Positions 17,127 through 25,469 of a stretch of DNA of 64,000 nt are shown one piece after another. Location: positions 124,001 through 188,000 of the forward strand of contig JBAWZV010000002.1 of NCBI GenBank assembly GCA_037142875.1, given 5' to 3'. A program made the position numbers and the translations under genes. Within the stretch, counting starts at the first letter, position 1; each line of letters starts with the position of its first letter. The notes below the pieces were generated by a model that did not search any database, had not been told where the DNA came from, and saw only the letters and a program-made list of their open reading frames with translations. This DNA is from PALSA-600 sp037142875 (GTDB lineage: Bacteria; Actinomycetota; Thermoleophilia; Gaiellales; Gaiellaceae).

Positions 17127-18490
17127 GACCGGGGATGCCAGGGGGCGTCGAGCCGTTCGAGTAGGAGCGGCTTGACGTCGGCGACCGGTACGCGGATCTG
17201 TTCGAGCGAGTCGCGGTCGCGGATCGTGACCGCACCGTCGGTGAGCGAGTCGTGGTCGACCGTGACCGCCCACGGGGTGCCGATCTCGTCCTGGCGGCGG
17301 TAGCGCTTGCCGATCGATGCAGAGTCGTCGTACTCGGCCGGCATGACCCGGCGAAGCTCCTGGTAGAGGTCGCGGGCGATGCTGACGAGACCGTCGTCCT
17401 TGCCGATCAGCGGCAGCACGGCGACCTTCACCGGCGCCATGCGGGGATGGAAACGCAGGACGGTGCGGAGCTCGCCGCCGACCTCCTCCTCGTCGTAGGC
17501 GTCGACGAGGAACGCGAGGGCGGCACGGTCGGCGCCGGCGGCGGGCTCGATCACGTGCGGGACGTACCGCTCCTCATGGCCGATCCACTCGAGCTTCGTG
17601 CCCGACCCGGCAGCGTGTGCCGACAGGTCGAAGTCGCCGCGGTTCGCGATCCCCTCGAGCTCCGACCAGCCGATCGGGAACAGGTACTCGAGGTCGCTTG
17701 TGCCGCTTGAGTAGTGCGAAAGCTCGGTCGACTCGTGAGCGCGCACCCGCAGGTGACCGGGACGCAGGCCGAGGTTCAGGTACCAGTCGCGGCGGTACCC
17801 GATCCAGTGCTCGTACCACTGCTGCGAGTCGGCGGGCGGGACGAAGAACTCCATCTCCATCTGCTCGAACTCGCGCATCCGGAAGATGAAGTTGCCCGGC
17901 GTGATCTCGTTGCGGAAGCTCTTGCCGATCTGCGCGATCCCGAACGGCGGTTTCACCCGCAGCGACGAGGTGACGTTCTTGAAGTTGATGAAGATACCCT
18001 GCGCCGTCTCCGGCCGGAGGTAGGCCCGTGAGCCTTCGTCACGAACCGGCCCGATCGACGTCTCGAACATCAGGTTGAACTCGCGCGCCTCGGTGAGGTC
18101 GCAGTCGGCGGTCTCACCGGCGAGCTTCGACGGCCTGCGGCCGCACTGGCAGGTCGCCAGGTGGTCGGCGCGGAAGCGGTGCTTGCAGGTGCGGCAGTCG
18201 ACGAGCGGATCCGAGAAGCCGCCGACGTGGCCGGAGGAGACCCACACCTGCGGATGCAGGATGATCGCGGAGTCGAGCAGGACGATGTCGTCGCGCTCCT
18301 GCACCATCGAGCGCTGCCACTCGGCCTTCACGTTCTGCTTCAGCAGCACCCCGTAGTGGCCGTAGTCGTACGACGAGCCAAGGCCGCCGTAGATGTCCGA
18401 GGACGGGAAGATGAACCCGCGGCGACGGCAGAGCGACGCGACCTTCTCGATCGTCGCCTGGCCCTCGTAGGTCTCCAACTCACCGGTCAT
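17123..18490 (-). CDS. glyS: glycyl-tRNA synthetase (single-chain, alpha2 type)
   Basis: Class II synthetase charging tRNA-Gly. 455 residues with the single-chain GlyRS layout: IFPSSDIYGGLGSSYDYGHYG at the N terminus, a zinc-like CRTCKHRF ... CQCG insertion, motif 2 FRNEITPGNFIFRMREFEQME, motif 3, and an anticodon-binding domain at the C terminus. TAGTTT on the minus strand (18497-18502) ends 6 nt before the ATG, with a cognate plus-strand promoter 14 bp away for the next gene. Confidence 0.96.
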   Translation of the reverse strand: MTGELETYEGQATIEKVASLCRRRGFIFPSSDIYGGLGSSYDYGHYGVLLKQNVKAEWQRSMVQERDDIVLLDSAIILHPQVWVSSGHVGGFSDPLVDCRTCKHRFRADHLATCQCGRRPSKLAGETADCDLTEAREFNLMFETSIGPVRDEGSRAYLRPETAQGIFINFKNVTSSLRVKPPFGIAQIGKSFRNEITPGNFIFRMREFEQMEMEFFVPPADSQQWYEHWIGYRRDWYLNLGLRPGHLRVRAHESTELSHYSSGTSDLEYLFPIGWSELEGIANRGDFDLSAHAAGSGTKLEWIGHEERYVPHVIEPAAGADRAALAFLVDAYDEEEVGGELRTVLRFHPRMAPVKVAVLPLIGKDDGLVSIARDLYQELRRVMPAEYDDSASIGKRYRRQDEIGTPWAVTVDHDSLTDGAVTIRDRDSLEQIRVPVADVKPLLLERLDAPWHPRS

Positions 18491-18529
18491 GCTCTGAAAC
18501 TACCCGACCACGCCGTAGAGTCACCGGTT

Positions 18530-18691
18530 GTGAAGGCGAAGCCGCGTGTCCCCGTCTGGCGCTGGGTGCTCTGGCACCTGCTGCTGATCGTGGCGCTGGT
18601 TGTGTTCTACGGCCTCTTCACACCGTTCTGGTTCGGGCTTCGATCCCTTGCCTGGATCGCGGAGTTCCGCTCGCGCCGGCGCCGTCCGTAG
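18530..18691 (+). CDS. 53-residue single-span membrane protein
   Basis: GTG 18530 opens a short frame: a basic N terminus (VKAKPRVPVWRW), one hydrophobic helix (HLLLIVALVVFYGLFTPFWFGL) and a strongly basic tail (EFRSRRRRP). It is divergent from glyS, and TAGAGT at 18516-18521 sits 8 nt before the start, which supports expression. No family recognised. Confidence 0.5.
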   Translation: MKAKPRVPVWRWVLWHLLLIVALVVFYGLFTPFWFGLRSLAWIAEFRSRRRRP

Positions 18692-18753
18692 CGGCTTGTA
18701 CAACGGTCGCCAGGTAGGACGCCACGATGCGACACGTCGCGGGAGGGGGTGAG

Positions 18754-19419
18754 ATGGCAGGTTCGATTCGTCGGCAGGCCGGGCTTGGGGCACTTGCGGT
18801 CGTCGTGCTCTGGCTGGCTGCGTTGCTCGGCGCCGGCGCACCGCCCGCGTTCGACGCGTCACCGGTCGAGGTCGCGTCGTACTTCCACGACCACCACCGC
18901 GCCGTCGTCGTGGGCGGCGTGCTCTTTGCGGCGGGGCTTGCGATCTACCTCGGCGTCCTCTGCGCGCTCACGATCTTCCTGCGCGGCGCTGCGCAGCGGG
19001 CACTCGGCCAGCTCGTCGCAAACGGCGGCATCACCGCCGCTGCGGTCATGGCGGGCGCGGTGGTGCTCTGGGGCGCACTCGGCGAGCTCGCCGTCACCGG
19101 CAACGACCCGGGGCTCGTTCGTGGCCTCTACGAGCTCGACCAGTTCGCTGCGGTCCCCGTGTGCTGGCTCACGCTCGTGGCCGTCTACGCGGTCACCCTG
19201 GCCGGCCACCGCGGTGTCTTTCCGACCTGGTCGGTGTGGCTGAACGGCGCGATCGGAGCCCTGCTCGTGCTGGGCGGGATCTCGGTGATGGCAACCGGCC
19301 TCTTCGCGGCAGGAACCGGGCTGTTCGCGGTCGCCGGGTTCCTCGCGTCGATCGTCTTCGTCGCCGAGCTCGGGGTGCTTCTCTGGACGGCGAAGGAGCC
19401 GGTTCGCGTCGCTAGATAG
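18754..19419 (+). CDS. hypothetical membrane protein (about 6 spans)
   Basis: 221 residues, hydrophobic throughout with about six predicted helices and a loop holding SYFHDHHRAVVV. Related actinobacterial proteins are annotated only as membrane or DUF4386-like proteins; I do not assign a family. A good ribosome-binding site (GGGAGGGGG at 18741-18749) fixes the start at ATG 18754. Its stop overlaps the convergent rhomboid gene by 8 bp. Confidence 0.65.
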   Translation: MAGSIRRQAGLGALAVVVLWLAALLGAGAPPAFDASPVEVASYFHDHHRAVVVGGVLFAAGLAIYLGVLCALTIFLRGAAQRALGQLVANGGITAAAVMAGAVVLWGALGELAVTGNDPGLVRGLYELDQFAAVPVCWLTLVAVYAVTLAGHRGVFPTWSVWLNGAIGALLVLGGISVMATGLFAAGTGLFAVAGFLASIVFVAELGVLLWTAKEPVRVAR

Positions 19420-20266
19420 ACGAGTACGCGACGATCACCGACGCCACCGCGACGAGCGCGGCAGCCGCGATGCAGAGCTGCGGGGAGCGGCGGAAGCGCA
19501 GGTAGGCGCTCATGATCAGTAGGCCGCCGATGAGGCCGCCGATGTGGCCGCCGATCGAGATGCCGGAGATCGTGAAGGTGAGAAAGAGGTTGATCAGGAT
19601 CCAGCCGAGGATCTGCCCGCCGGTCTGGATCGACCCGGAACGCTCGAGCACAAGCAGCGCACCGAGGATCCCGAAGATCGCACCGGAGGCACCAACACTC
19701 GCGTTGTTCGGCGACACGACGAGCGCACCGGCCGAGCCGGCAATCCCGCAGGCGAGGTAGAGCAGCAGGTAGCGCCAGCGGCCGACGATCACCTCGAGGA
19801 TCGACCCGGCGAAGTAAAGGCTGAGCATGTTCATCCCGAGATGAAACGGCCCGTAGTGCAGGAACGCCGAGGTGATCAGCCGCCACCACTCACCGTTTGC
19901 GACACCGGCGGGGGAGCCGTCGGCGTAGCTCGCGTTGGAGACGAGAACGCCGTGGGTGTAGATCGTGTTGCCGGTGCCGTCGGAGGTGCCGCCCGCGGCG
20001 AGCTCGAGGAGGTAGATCAGGACGTTGATCCCGATCAGCGCGATCGTCACCGCCCGCACGTTGCGCGACCCGACTCCGGTCGCCGTCCGGGCGGCTACCG
20101 CAGTGATCTTCTGCACGCCCTGCGGCTTGCCGGAGTGCTCAGGACAGCGCTGCCCGACGGGCGCGGGGGTCATGCACTCGTAACAGATCGGCCGACCGCA
20201 CTCCGAGCACGAGAGTCCCGTCTCGCGGTCGGGATGGCGGTAGCAGTAGCGCGGCCCGGGCTCCAC
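19412..20266 (-). CDS. rhomboid-family intramembrane serine protease with N-terminal B-box-like zinc ribbon
   Basis: 284 residues. A Cys/His-rich N terminus (CYRHPDRETGLSCSECGRP to CPEH, residues 8-44) precedes six or seven membrane helices. The catalytic dyad is visible: Ser194 in SVGASGAIFG and His241 in GGHIGGLIGG, with HLGMNMLSLYFAG as the conserved N/G motif. It cleaves membrane proteins within the bilayer. I chose GTG 20266 because the zinc ribbon starts just after it and TACGCT lies 7 nt upstream; longer upstream frames run into comB. Confidence 0.88.
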   Translation of the reverse strand: MEPGPRYCYRHPDRETGLSCSECGRPICYECMTPAPVGQRCPEHSGKPQGVQKITAVAARTATGVGSRNVRAVTIALIGINVLIYLLELAAGGTSDGTGNTIYTHGVLVSNASYADGSPAGVANGEWWRLITSAFLHYGPFHLGMNMLSLYFAGSILEVIVGRWRYLLLYLACGIAGSAGALVVSPNNASVGASGAIFGILGALLVLERSGSIQTGGQILGWILINLFLTFTISGISIGGHIGGLIGGLLIMSAYLRFRRSPQLCIAAAALVAVASVIVAYSSI

Positions 20267-20272
20267 ACGAAC

Positions 20273-20279
20273 TAGCGTA
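20273..20279. promoter_or_regulatory. bidirectional -10 element TAGCGTA between rhomboid gene and comB
   Basis: Plus strand TAGCGT (20273-20278) ends 7 nt before the comB ATG 20286; minus strand TACGCT (20279-20274) ends 7 nt before the rhomboid GTG 20266. The two starts are 19 bp apart, leaving no room for leaders, so both messages are probably leaderless and share one symmetric heptamer. Confidence 0.6.
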
Positions 20280-20285
20280 CCGAGC

Positions 20286-20969
20286 ATGCGCGTCCACGTT
20301 GCCTTCACCCCGGCGGAGTCGTCCACGGCGTCCGTCGGGATCGTCATCGATGTGATCCGTGCGACCTCGTCGATCGCGGTCGCACTCGGCGCCGGATACG
20401 AGCGGGTGCTCTGCTGCCGCGAGATCGAGGAGGCAAACGCGCTCCGGGTCGAGCTCGGCGACGACGCGGTCGTCGGCGGTGAGCGCGACGGTGTCGTGGT
20501 CGGCGGCTTCGATGTCGGCGCCTCACCCAGAGAGTTCGCCGAGGGGCCGAAGGCACGCACGCTCATCCTCTCGACCACGAACGGCACCGCCACCATCCTG
20601 GCCGCCGTCGCCCGCTGCGAGACGGTGCTGCTCGGCTCGCTGCTGAACCTGAGCGCCGTCGTCCGGGCCGCCGAGGTGGCCGACGACGTCGAGGTGATCT
20701 GCGCGGGCTACAAGGGCGCGTTTGCCTTCGACGACGCCTACTGCGCCGGCCGGATCGTCAACGACCTCGGTGGCACCCGCACCGACGCCGCACAGGCCGC
20801 GGTGATCATGGCAGACGGCTTCCCGACCGCCCTCGAAGGGTTGAACGCACGCCGGTACGGCCCGCCAGGGCTCGGGCCGGACATCGAGTACTGCGCCCAG
20901 GAGAACATCCTCGGCGTCGTGCCGCGGTTCTCCCGGATGGTCGGGCCCGCAGCCGAGATCGTCGCCTAG
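20286..20969 (+). CDS. comB: ComB family 2-phosphosulfolactate phosphatase
   Basis: 227 residues. The family core is clear: VIDVIRATSSIAVALGAGY near the N terminus, then TLILSTTNGTATI and CAGYKGAFAFDDAYCAGRIV. In methanogens ComB dephosphorylates phosphosulfolactate for coenzyme M; bacterial members also occur in sulfolactate metabolism, but many stand alone as here. No comA, comC or comDE gene is in the window, so its true substrate here is uncertain. Divergent from the rhomboid gene, convergent with thiE. Confidence 0.85.
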   Translation: MRVHVAFTPAESSTASVGIVIDVIRATSSIAVALGAGYERVLCCREIEEANALRVELGDDAVVGGERDGVVVGGFDVGASPREFAEGPKARTLILSTTNGTATILAAVARCETVLLGSLLNLSAVVRAAEVADDVEVICAGYKGAFAFDDAYCAGRIVNDLGGTRTDAAQAAVIMADGFPTALEGLNARRYGPPGLGPDIEYCAQENILGVVPRFSRMVGPAAEIVA

Positions 20970-21590
20970 CTACATGTCCTGGCCGAGCGCTGCCCGCAGC
21001 CGCGCGGCGGCACCTGCCGGGTCGTCGGCGTCGACGATCGCCCGGATGACCGCGATCCGGCTCGCGCCCGCAGCGACGGTCTCGACCACGTTGGTCTCGT
21101 CTATCCCGCCGATTGCAAACCACGGCATCCGCACCCGCAGCGCTGCGGCCCGGACAAGCTCGGTGCCGGTGGGAGGCCAGCCTGGCTTCGTCGGCGACCC
21201 CCAGACCGGGCCAACACCGATGTAGTCGGCTCCGTCGGCGGCGTCGATCTGCGCAGCGGTGTGCGTCGAGAGACCGATGAGCACATCGTCACCCACGATC
21301 GCGCGCGCCTCCTCAAGCGGCATGTCATCCTGCCCGAGGTGCACCGAATCGGCCCCGGCCCTGAGGGCGAGATCGGGACGGTCGTTCAAAACGAAGAGCG
21401 CTCCGGTCTGCTCACACAGCGAGCGGACACGGTCGGCGGCCGCGAGAATGTCGCCGTCAGAGGCGTGCTTCTCGCGCAGCTGGACGACGTCCACGCCTCC
21501 CGCAAGCGCCGCCGAGACGACCGCTTCCAGGCGCGGATCGAGGCCGAGCACCAGGTAGAGGCGCGCTGCCATCAACCGATCTCGTCTCAC
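20970..21590 (-). CDS. thiE: thiamine-phosphate synthase
   Basis: Couples the thiazole and pyrimidine phosphates to thiamine phosphate. 206 residues with the TIM-barrel landmarks: VDVVQLREKHASDG, FVLNDRPDLALRAGADSVHLGQDD and WFAIGGIDETNV. GTG 21590 is taken as start because minus-strand TAGCGT ends 6 nt upstream; ATG 21572 is an alternative that removes six residues. Divergent from thiO-thiS-thiG, so the whole thiazole branch is driven from one 25-bp gap. No TPP riboswitch fits there. Confidence 0.92.
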   Translation of the reverse strand: MRRDRLMAARLYLVLGLDPRLEAVVSAALAGGVDVVQLREKHASDGDILAAADRVRSLCEQTGALFVLNDRPDLALRAGADSVHLGQDDMPLEEARAIVGDDVLIGLSTHTAAQIDAADGADYIGVGPVWGSPTKPGWPPTGTELVRAAALRVRMPWFAIGGIDETNVVETVAAGASRIAVIRAIVDADDPAGAAARLRAALGQDM

Positions 21591-21596
21591 GGGCCG

Positions 21597-21606
21597 ACGC
21601 TAGCAT
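21597..21606. promoter_or_regulatory. bidirectional promoter core between thiE and thiO (ACGCTAGCAT)
   Basis: Plus strand TAGCAT (21601-21606) ends 9 nt before the thiO ATG 21616. Minus strand TAGCGT (21602-21597) ends 6 nt before the thiE GTG 21590. The hexamers share the central TA of the palindrome GCTAGC, and the start codons are 25 bp apart. Confidence 0.6.
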
Positions 21607-21615
21607 CGACTCGGA

Positions 21616-22683
21616 ATGGGCGATCGCAGCTGCGATGCAGTCTTTGTCGGCGGTGGCCCGATCGGCCTCGCCTCGGCATGGCGCGCGGGCCAGCGCGGCC
21701 TCGATGTGCTCGTCCTCGAACGCGACCACGCAGGTGCCGGCGCAGCCGATGTCGCCGCAGGGTGGCTCGCGCCGATCACCGAGACGCACTTCGACGAGCA
21801 CGACGATCAGCTGCAGCGGCGCCTCGAGGCCTGCGCCGCCTACCCGGGCTTCGTCGCGGAGCTTGCGCAGGAGACTGCAGTCGACCCCGGCTACCACCCC
21901 TGCGGCACCCTCGCCGTCGCCCTCGACCGCGACGACGTCGAGTCGCTGCGTCGCGAGTACGACTTTCTGCGCGCGCTCGATCTGGATGTCGAGTGGCTCC
22001 TCCCAAGCGAAGCGCGCGCGCTCGAGCCAGCGCTCTCGCCACGGGTCGCCGGCGCGCTCCACGCGCCGAGCGAGGCAGCCGTCGATCCTCGCCGCCTCTG
22101 CCGCGCCCTCGCCGCCGCCGTCGGTGACCGCCTCGTCGAGGGGGCGGCCGTCACGGATCTCCTGCGCGACGGCGACCGCGTCACCGGGGTGCGGACCGCC
22201 GTCGGTGACTGCGTGCACGCCGACACCGTGGTCGTTACGACCGGCGCCTGGTCGGGAAGCTGGCTTCCGCCCGAGCTCGCTCCGCCGGTGCGTCCCGTCA
22301 AGGGGCAGGTGCTCGTCCTCGGCGGAGCCGAGCCGTGCACCCGTGCGCTGCGAACGTCCGGCATCTACATCGTTCCCCGTGGCGACGGCCGCCTCGTCCT
22401 CGGCGCAACCGTCGAGGAGCGCGGCTTCGACACGACGGTGACCGCCGGTGGCGTCCACGAGCTCCTGCGCGAGGCCTACCGGGTGCTCCCCGAAATCGCC
22501 GAGCTCGAGCTGCTCGAAGCCCGCGCAAGCCTCCGGCCGGGCAGTCCCGACAACAGCCCGATCATCGGCCCGGGGCCGGTTCCCGGCCTCGTCTACGCAA
22601 CCGGCCACTACCGCAACGGCATCCTCCTGACCCCGACCACCGCCGACGAGGTTGCCGCGCTGCTCGCCGGAGTTCACGCATGA
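21616..22683 (+). CDS. thiO: glycine oxidase ThiO
   Basis: FAD enzyme oxidising glycine to iminoglycine for the thiazole ring. 355 residues of the DAO family: an N-terminal dinucleotide fold (DAVFVGGGPIGLASAWRAGQR), the covering ERDHAGAGAADVAAGWLAPI segment, and C-terminal SLRPGSPDNSPIIGPGPVPGL then ATGHYRNGILLTP, which is the FAD and substrate-binding signature. thiS starts within its stop (ATGA). Full length. Confidence 0.93.
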   Translation: MGDRSCDAVFVGGGPIGLASAWRAGQRGLDVLVLERDHAGAGAADVAAGWLAPITETHFDEHDDQLQRRLEACAAYPGFVAELAQETAVDPGYHPCGTLAVALDRDDVESLRREYDFLRALDLDVEWLLPSEARALEPALSPRVAGALHAPSEAAVDPRRLCRALAAAVGDRLVEGAAVTDLLRDGDRVTGVRTAVGDCVHADTVVVTTGAWSGSWLPPELAPPVRPVKGQVLVLGGAEPCTRALRTSGIYIVPRGDGRLVLGATVEERGFDTTVTAGGVHELLREAYRVLPEIAELELLEARASLRPGSPDNSPIIGPGPVPGLVYATGHYRNGILLTPTTADEVAALLAGVHA

Positions 22684-22883
22684 CGATCGACCTGAACGGC
22701 GAGCCGCACGAGGTGGCGACCGGAGCGACGGTGGCCGATCTCCTCGCGCAGCTCTCACCGGGCGAGACACGGGGTGTTGCCGTCGCCGTCGACGGTGAGG
22801 TCGTGCCGCGAGGCGTCTGGGATGCGACGGCGCTGCACGACGGCGGCCGGGTCGAGCTCCTCCGTGCGGCGCAGGGCGGCTGA
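22680..22883 (+). CDS. thiS: sulfur carrier protein ThiS
   Basis: 67-residue ubiquitin-like protein ending in the required Gly-Gly (RAAQGG), which is adenylated and then thiocarboxylated to deliver sulfur to ThiG. N terminus MTIDLNGEPHEV and the VAVAVDGEVVPRGVW segment are typical. Overlaps thiO by 4 bp and thiG by 1 bp (TGATG), so translation of all three is coupled. Confidence 0.94.
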   Translation: MTIDLNGEPHEVATGATVADLLAQLSPGETRGVAVAVDGEVVPRGVWDATALHDGGRVELLRAAQGG

Positions 22884-23659
22884 TGGGCCTGCTGACGATC
22901 GCAGGTCGTGAGCTTCGCTCACGGCTCTTCCTCGGAACCGGCGGCTTCACGTCGCTCGAGACGATGGAGCGGGCGTTTGCGGCCTCCCGCTGCGAGCTCG
23001 TAACCGTGGCGCTTCGGCGGATCGACCCGCAGGCGCACGGATCGCTCCTCGACGTGATCGACCGGCTCGGACTGAGCGTCCTTCCGAACACGGCCGGGTG
23101 CTACACCGCCCGCGATGCGATCAAGACCGCGCAGCTCGCCCGCGAGGCGTTCTCGACCGACTGGATCAAGCTCGAGGTGATCGGCGACGACCGCACGCTC
23201 TTCCCGGACGCGGTCGAGCTGCTCGCGGCCGCCGAGCGGCTCGTCGTCGACGGCTTCACCGTGCTGCCGTACACGAACGACGATCCGATCCTCGCGCGCC
23301 GGCTCGAGGCGGTCGGCTGTGCCGCGGTGATGCCGCTCGGCTCGCCGATCGGCTCGGGATCGGGGATCCGCAACCCGTACAACATCTCGATCATCGTCGA
23401 GGAGGCCGGCGTTCCGGTCATCCTTGACGCAGGTATCGGCACTGCCTCCGAGGCCGCGCAGGCGATGGAGCTCGGCTGTTCTGCCGTGCTCGTTGCAAGC
23501 TCCGTCTCTCGCGCGCAGGATCCGGTGGTCATGGCGGAGGCGATGGCGAAGGCCGTCGAGGCCGGCTTTGCAGCCCGCCACGCAGGCCGGATTCCGAAAC
23601 GGCTCTACGCCGAGAACTCGACCGCCGACGAGGGTCGCCCCGAGTTCGGCTCCACCTGA
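22883..23659 (+). CDS. thiG: thiazole synthase ThiG
   Basis: TIM-barrel enzyme making the thiamine thiazole from deoxyxylulose phosphate, iminoglycine and ThiS thiocarboxylate. 258 residues. The Schiff-base Lys is in DWIKLEVIGD (about residue 96), followed by the conserved LPYTNDDPILARRLEAVGCA and MPLGSPIGSGSGIRNPYNI motifs. Last gene of the thiO-thiS-thiG set. Confidence 0.96.
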   Translation: MGLLTIAGRELRSRLFLGTGGFTSLETMERAFAASRCELVTVALRRIDPQAHGSLLDVIDRLGLSVLPNTAGCYTARDAIKTAQLAREAFSTDWIKLEVIGDDRTLFPDAVELLAAAERLVVDGFTVLPYTNDDPILARRLEAVGCAAVMPLGSPIGSGSGIRNPYNISIIVEEAGVPVILDAGIGTASEAAQAMELGCSAVLVASSVSRAQDPVVMAEAMAKAVEAGFAARHAGRIPKRLYAENSTADEGRPEFGST

Positions 23660-23685
23660 TGCATCCGCTGCGATAGAACACCTCG

Positions 23686-24654
23686 ATGCAGCAGCGCTCA
23701 CTCGGCCGCACGAACATCCCGGTCTCGGAGCTCGGCTACGGGGCGTGGGGGATCGGCCGCTCGCTCTGGGTCGGCGCCGAGGACGACGACTCGCTCCGCG
23801 CGCTGCGCCGCGCTGTCGAGCGTGGCGTCACCTTCATCGACACGGCGCTCGCCTACGGTGACGGTCACAGCGAGAAGCTCGTCGGCGAGGTCGTGCGTTC
23901 CTCAACCGAGACGGTCCACGTTGCGACGAAGGTACCGCCGAAGAACGGTCAGTGGCCTGCACGTGCCGGTGTCCCGGCCGCCGAAGCGTTCCCCGGCGAC
24001 TGGATCGAGCACTGCACCGAGCGCAGCCTGCGCCATCTCGGTCTCGACACGATCGACGTGCAGCAGTTGCACGTCTGGAGCGACGAGTGGGTCGGCGACG
24101 GCGACTGGCTCGAGGCGGTCGAGCGGCTGAAGGCGGCCGGGAAGATCCGCTACTTCGGCGTCTCGGTCAACGACCACCAGCCGACAAACGCGCTGCGCCT
24201 GATCGAGTCCGGCGTCGTCGACACGGTGCAGGTGATCTACAACATCTTCGATCAGAGCCCCGCCGACGAGCTGTTCGCGGCCGTCCAGGAGGCAGACGTC
24301 GGTGTGATCGTTCGGGTGCCGTTCGACGAGGGCGGGCTGACCGGAAAGGTCACCGCCGACACCGAGTTTCCCGAGGGCGACTTCCGTAACCGTTACTTCG
24401 CCGGCGGTCGCAAGGCCGAGACGTGGGAGCACGTCCAGTCGATCGCGCGCGATCTTGAGATCCCGATCGACCGGCTTCCCGAGATCGCTCTGCGCTTCTG
24501 CCTCTCGCATCCGGCCGTCTCGACGGTGATCGCGGGGATGCGGTCGATCAGGAACGTCGATGCGAACGCAACGGCGTCTGATCTCGGTCCGCTCTCCGAG
24601 AACGAGCTTGCGCTGCTCGAAGCCCACCGCTGGGAGCGCAGCTTCTACGTCTAG
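23686..24654 (+). CDS. aldo/keto reductase
   Basis: 322 residues of the AKR superfamily. The N-terminal RSLGRTNIPVSELGYGAWGIG, the catalytic Asp and Tyr in TFIDTALAYGDGHSEKLVG, the Lys in HVATKVPPK and the His region in VQQLHVWSDEW are all present, as is the C-terminal NADP-binding helix. It follows thiG by 26 bp and may share its transcript. Substrate unknown. Confidence 0.9.
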   Translation: MQQRSLGRTNIPVSELGYGAWGIGRSLWVGAEDDDSLRALRRAVERGVTFIDTALAYGDGHSEKLVGEVVRSSTETVHVATKVPPKNGQWPARAGVPAAEAFPGDWIEHCTERSLRHLGLDTIDVQQLHVWSDEWVGDGDWLEAVERLKAAGKIRYFGVSVNDHQPTNALRLIESGVVDTVQVIYNIFDQSPADELFAAVQEADVGVIVRVPFDEGGLTGKVTADTEFPEGDFRNRYFAGGRKAETWEHVQSIARDLEIPIDRLPEIALRFCLSHPAVSTVIAGMRSIRNVDANATASDLGPLSENELALLEAHRWERSFYV

Positions 24655-25423
24655 CGAGCGCAGGAAAGACCCGTCGGGCTTCCGCGCGAAGCTCAGACGC
24701 GCCGAGGAACACCGTGAGGCGTTCGACGAGCTGTTCGGCGACTACCTGGCCAGGGCCCCGTACTCGATCACGGTCGACTACGACGAGCAGACCGGGTGGC
24801 ACTCGCTGCGCTGGCATGTCGACCAGGAGCCGCCGCTCGAGGATCTGGCGCTGATCTTTGGTGACATCCTCGGCAACCTCCGGACGTCGCTCGACTACCT
24901 CGTCTGGCAACTCGTCCTCGCCGGCGGGGGAACCCCCAGCCGCACCACCGCGTTTCCGGTTGCCCGGAGCCGGCGGTTCTGGCGTGAGCAGAGCGAGGAG
25001 ATGCTCCAGGGCGTCGCGCCGGAGTGGGTGGCGAAGATCAAGTCGGTGCAGCCCTACCACGTCAAAGACCGGCCGGAGCTGCATCCGCTTGCGATCCTCG
25101 ACCACGTCAACAACCTGAACAAGCACCGCTTTCTCCCGGTCGCCGTGCTGACGCCCGAGCGGTTCTCGTACCTCGTCAACGTCGCCGATGTCGCCGAGAA
25201 CGAGGTGTTCGAGAGCCGAGACCTCGTCGAGCGGCCGATCGTGCACGGCGGCGAGCTCGCCCGGGTCCGCTGCGAGTCCCGCCGCCCGCTCGAGTTCAAG
25301 GTGGCCGAGAGCCCGCGCTTCCGCATCTCGTTCAAGGACGGTCTCGGCCACGACTGGCAGGCATTCGAGCTTGTCCAGTGGGTCCGGGAGACCGTGGCCG
25401 AGTTCGAGCCCGCATTTCTCTGA
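24608..25423 (+). CDS. hypothetical protein with a SLDYLVWQL helix motif
   Basis: Soluble protein of a family found scattered in actinobacteria, recognised by GDILGNLRTSLDYLVWQLVL and the later HPLAILDHVNNLNKHRFL. Function unknown. The start is not settled: protein-like sequence begins near 24650 (SERRKDPSGFRAKLRRAEEH), where no ATG or GTG exists; TTG 24608 is used here, ATG 24560 is the next option, and both overlap the aldo/keto reductase gene. It ends just before the imuB control region. Confidence 0.6.
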   Translation: MRCSKPTAGSAASTSSERRKDPSGFRAKLRRAEEHREAFDELFGDYLARAPYSITVDYDEQTGWHSLRWHVDQEPPLEDLALIFGDILGNLRTSLDYLVWQLVLAGGGTPSRTTAFPVARSRRFWREQSEEMLQGVAPEWVAKIKSVQPYHVKDRPELHPLAILDHVNNLNKHRFLPVAVLTPERFSYLVNVADVAENEVFESRDLVERPIVHGGELARVRCESRRPLEFKVAESPRFRISFKDGLGHDWQAFELVQWVRETVAEFEPAFL

Positions 25424-25438
25424 TCGCCGCTTGACGAC

Positions 25439-25467
25439 GAACGTGTGTTCGTATAGAACACACGTTC
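25439..25467. promoter_or_regulatory. paired LexA-type (SOS) boxes forming one 29-bp palindrome
   Basis: Box 1 GAACGTGTGTTC (25439-25450) and box 2 GAACACACGTTC (25456-25467) each fit the Gram-positive/actinobacterial GAAC-N4-GTTC LexA box. Box 2 is the exact reverse complement of box 1, so with the 5-bp GTATA spacer they form a perfect palindrome. A TTGACG (25431-25436) and TATAGA (25452-25457) pair could be the promoter, with box 2 over the -10. It ends 2 bp before the imuB start. Confidence 0.8.
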
Positions 25468-25469
25468 CT

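Noticed and set aside
21591..21615. TPP riboswitch for the thi genes
   Set aside because: The gap is 25 bp and both genes appear leaderless; no room for a riboswitch.
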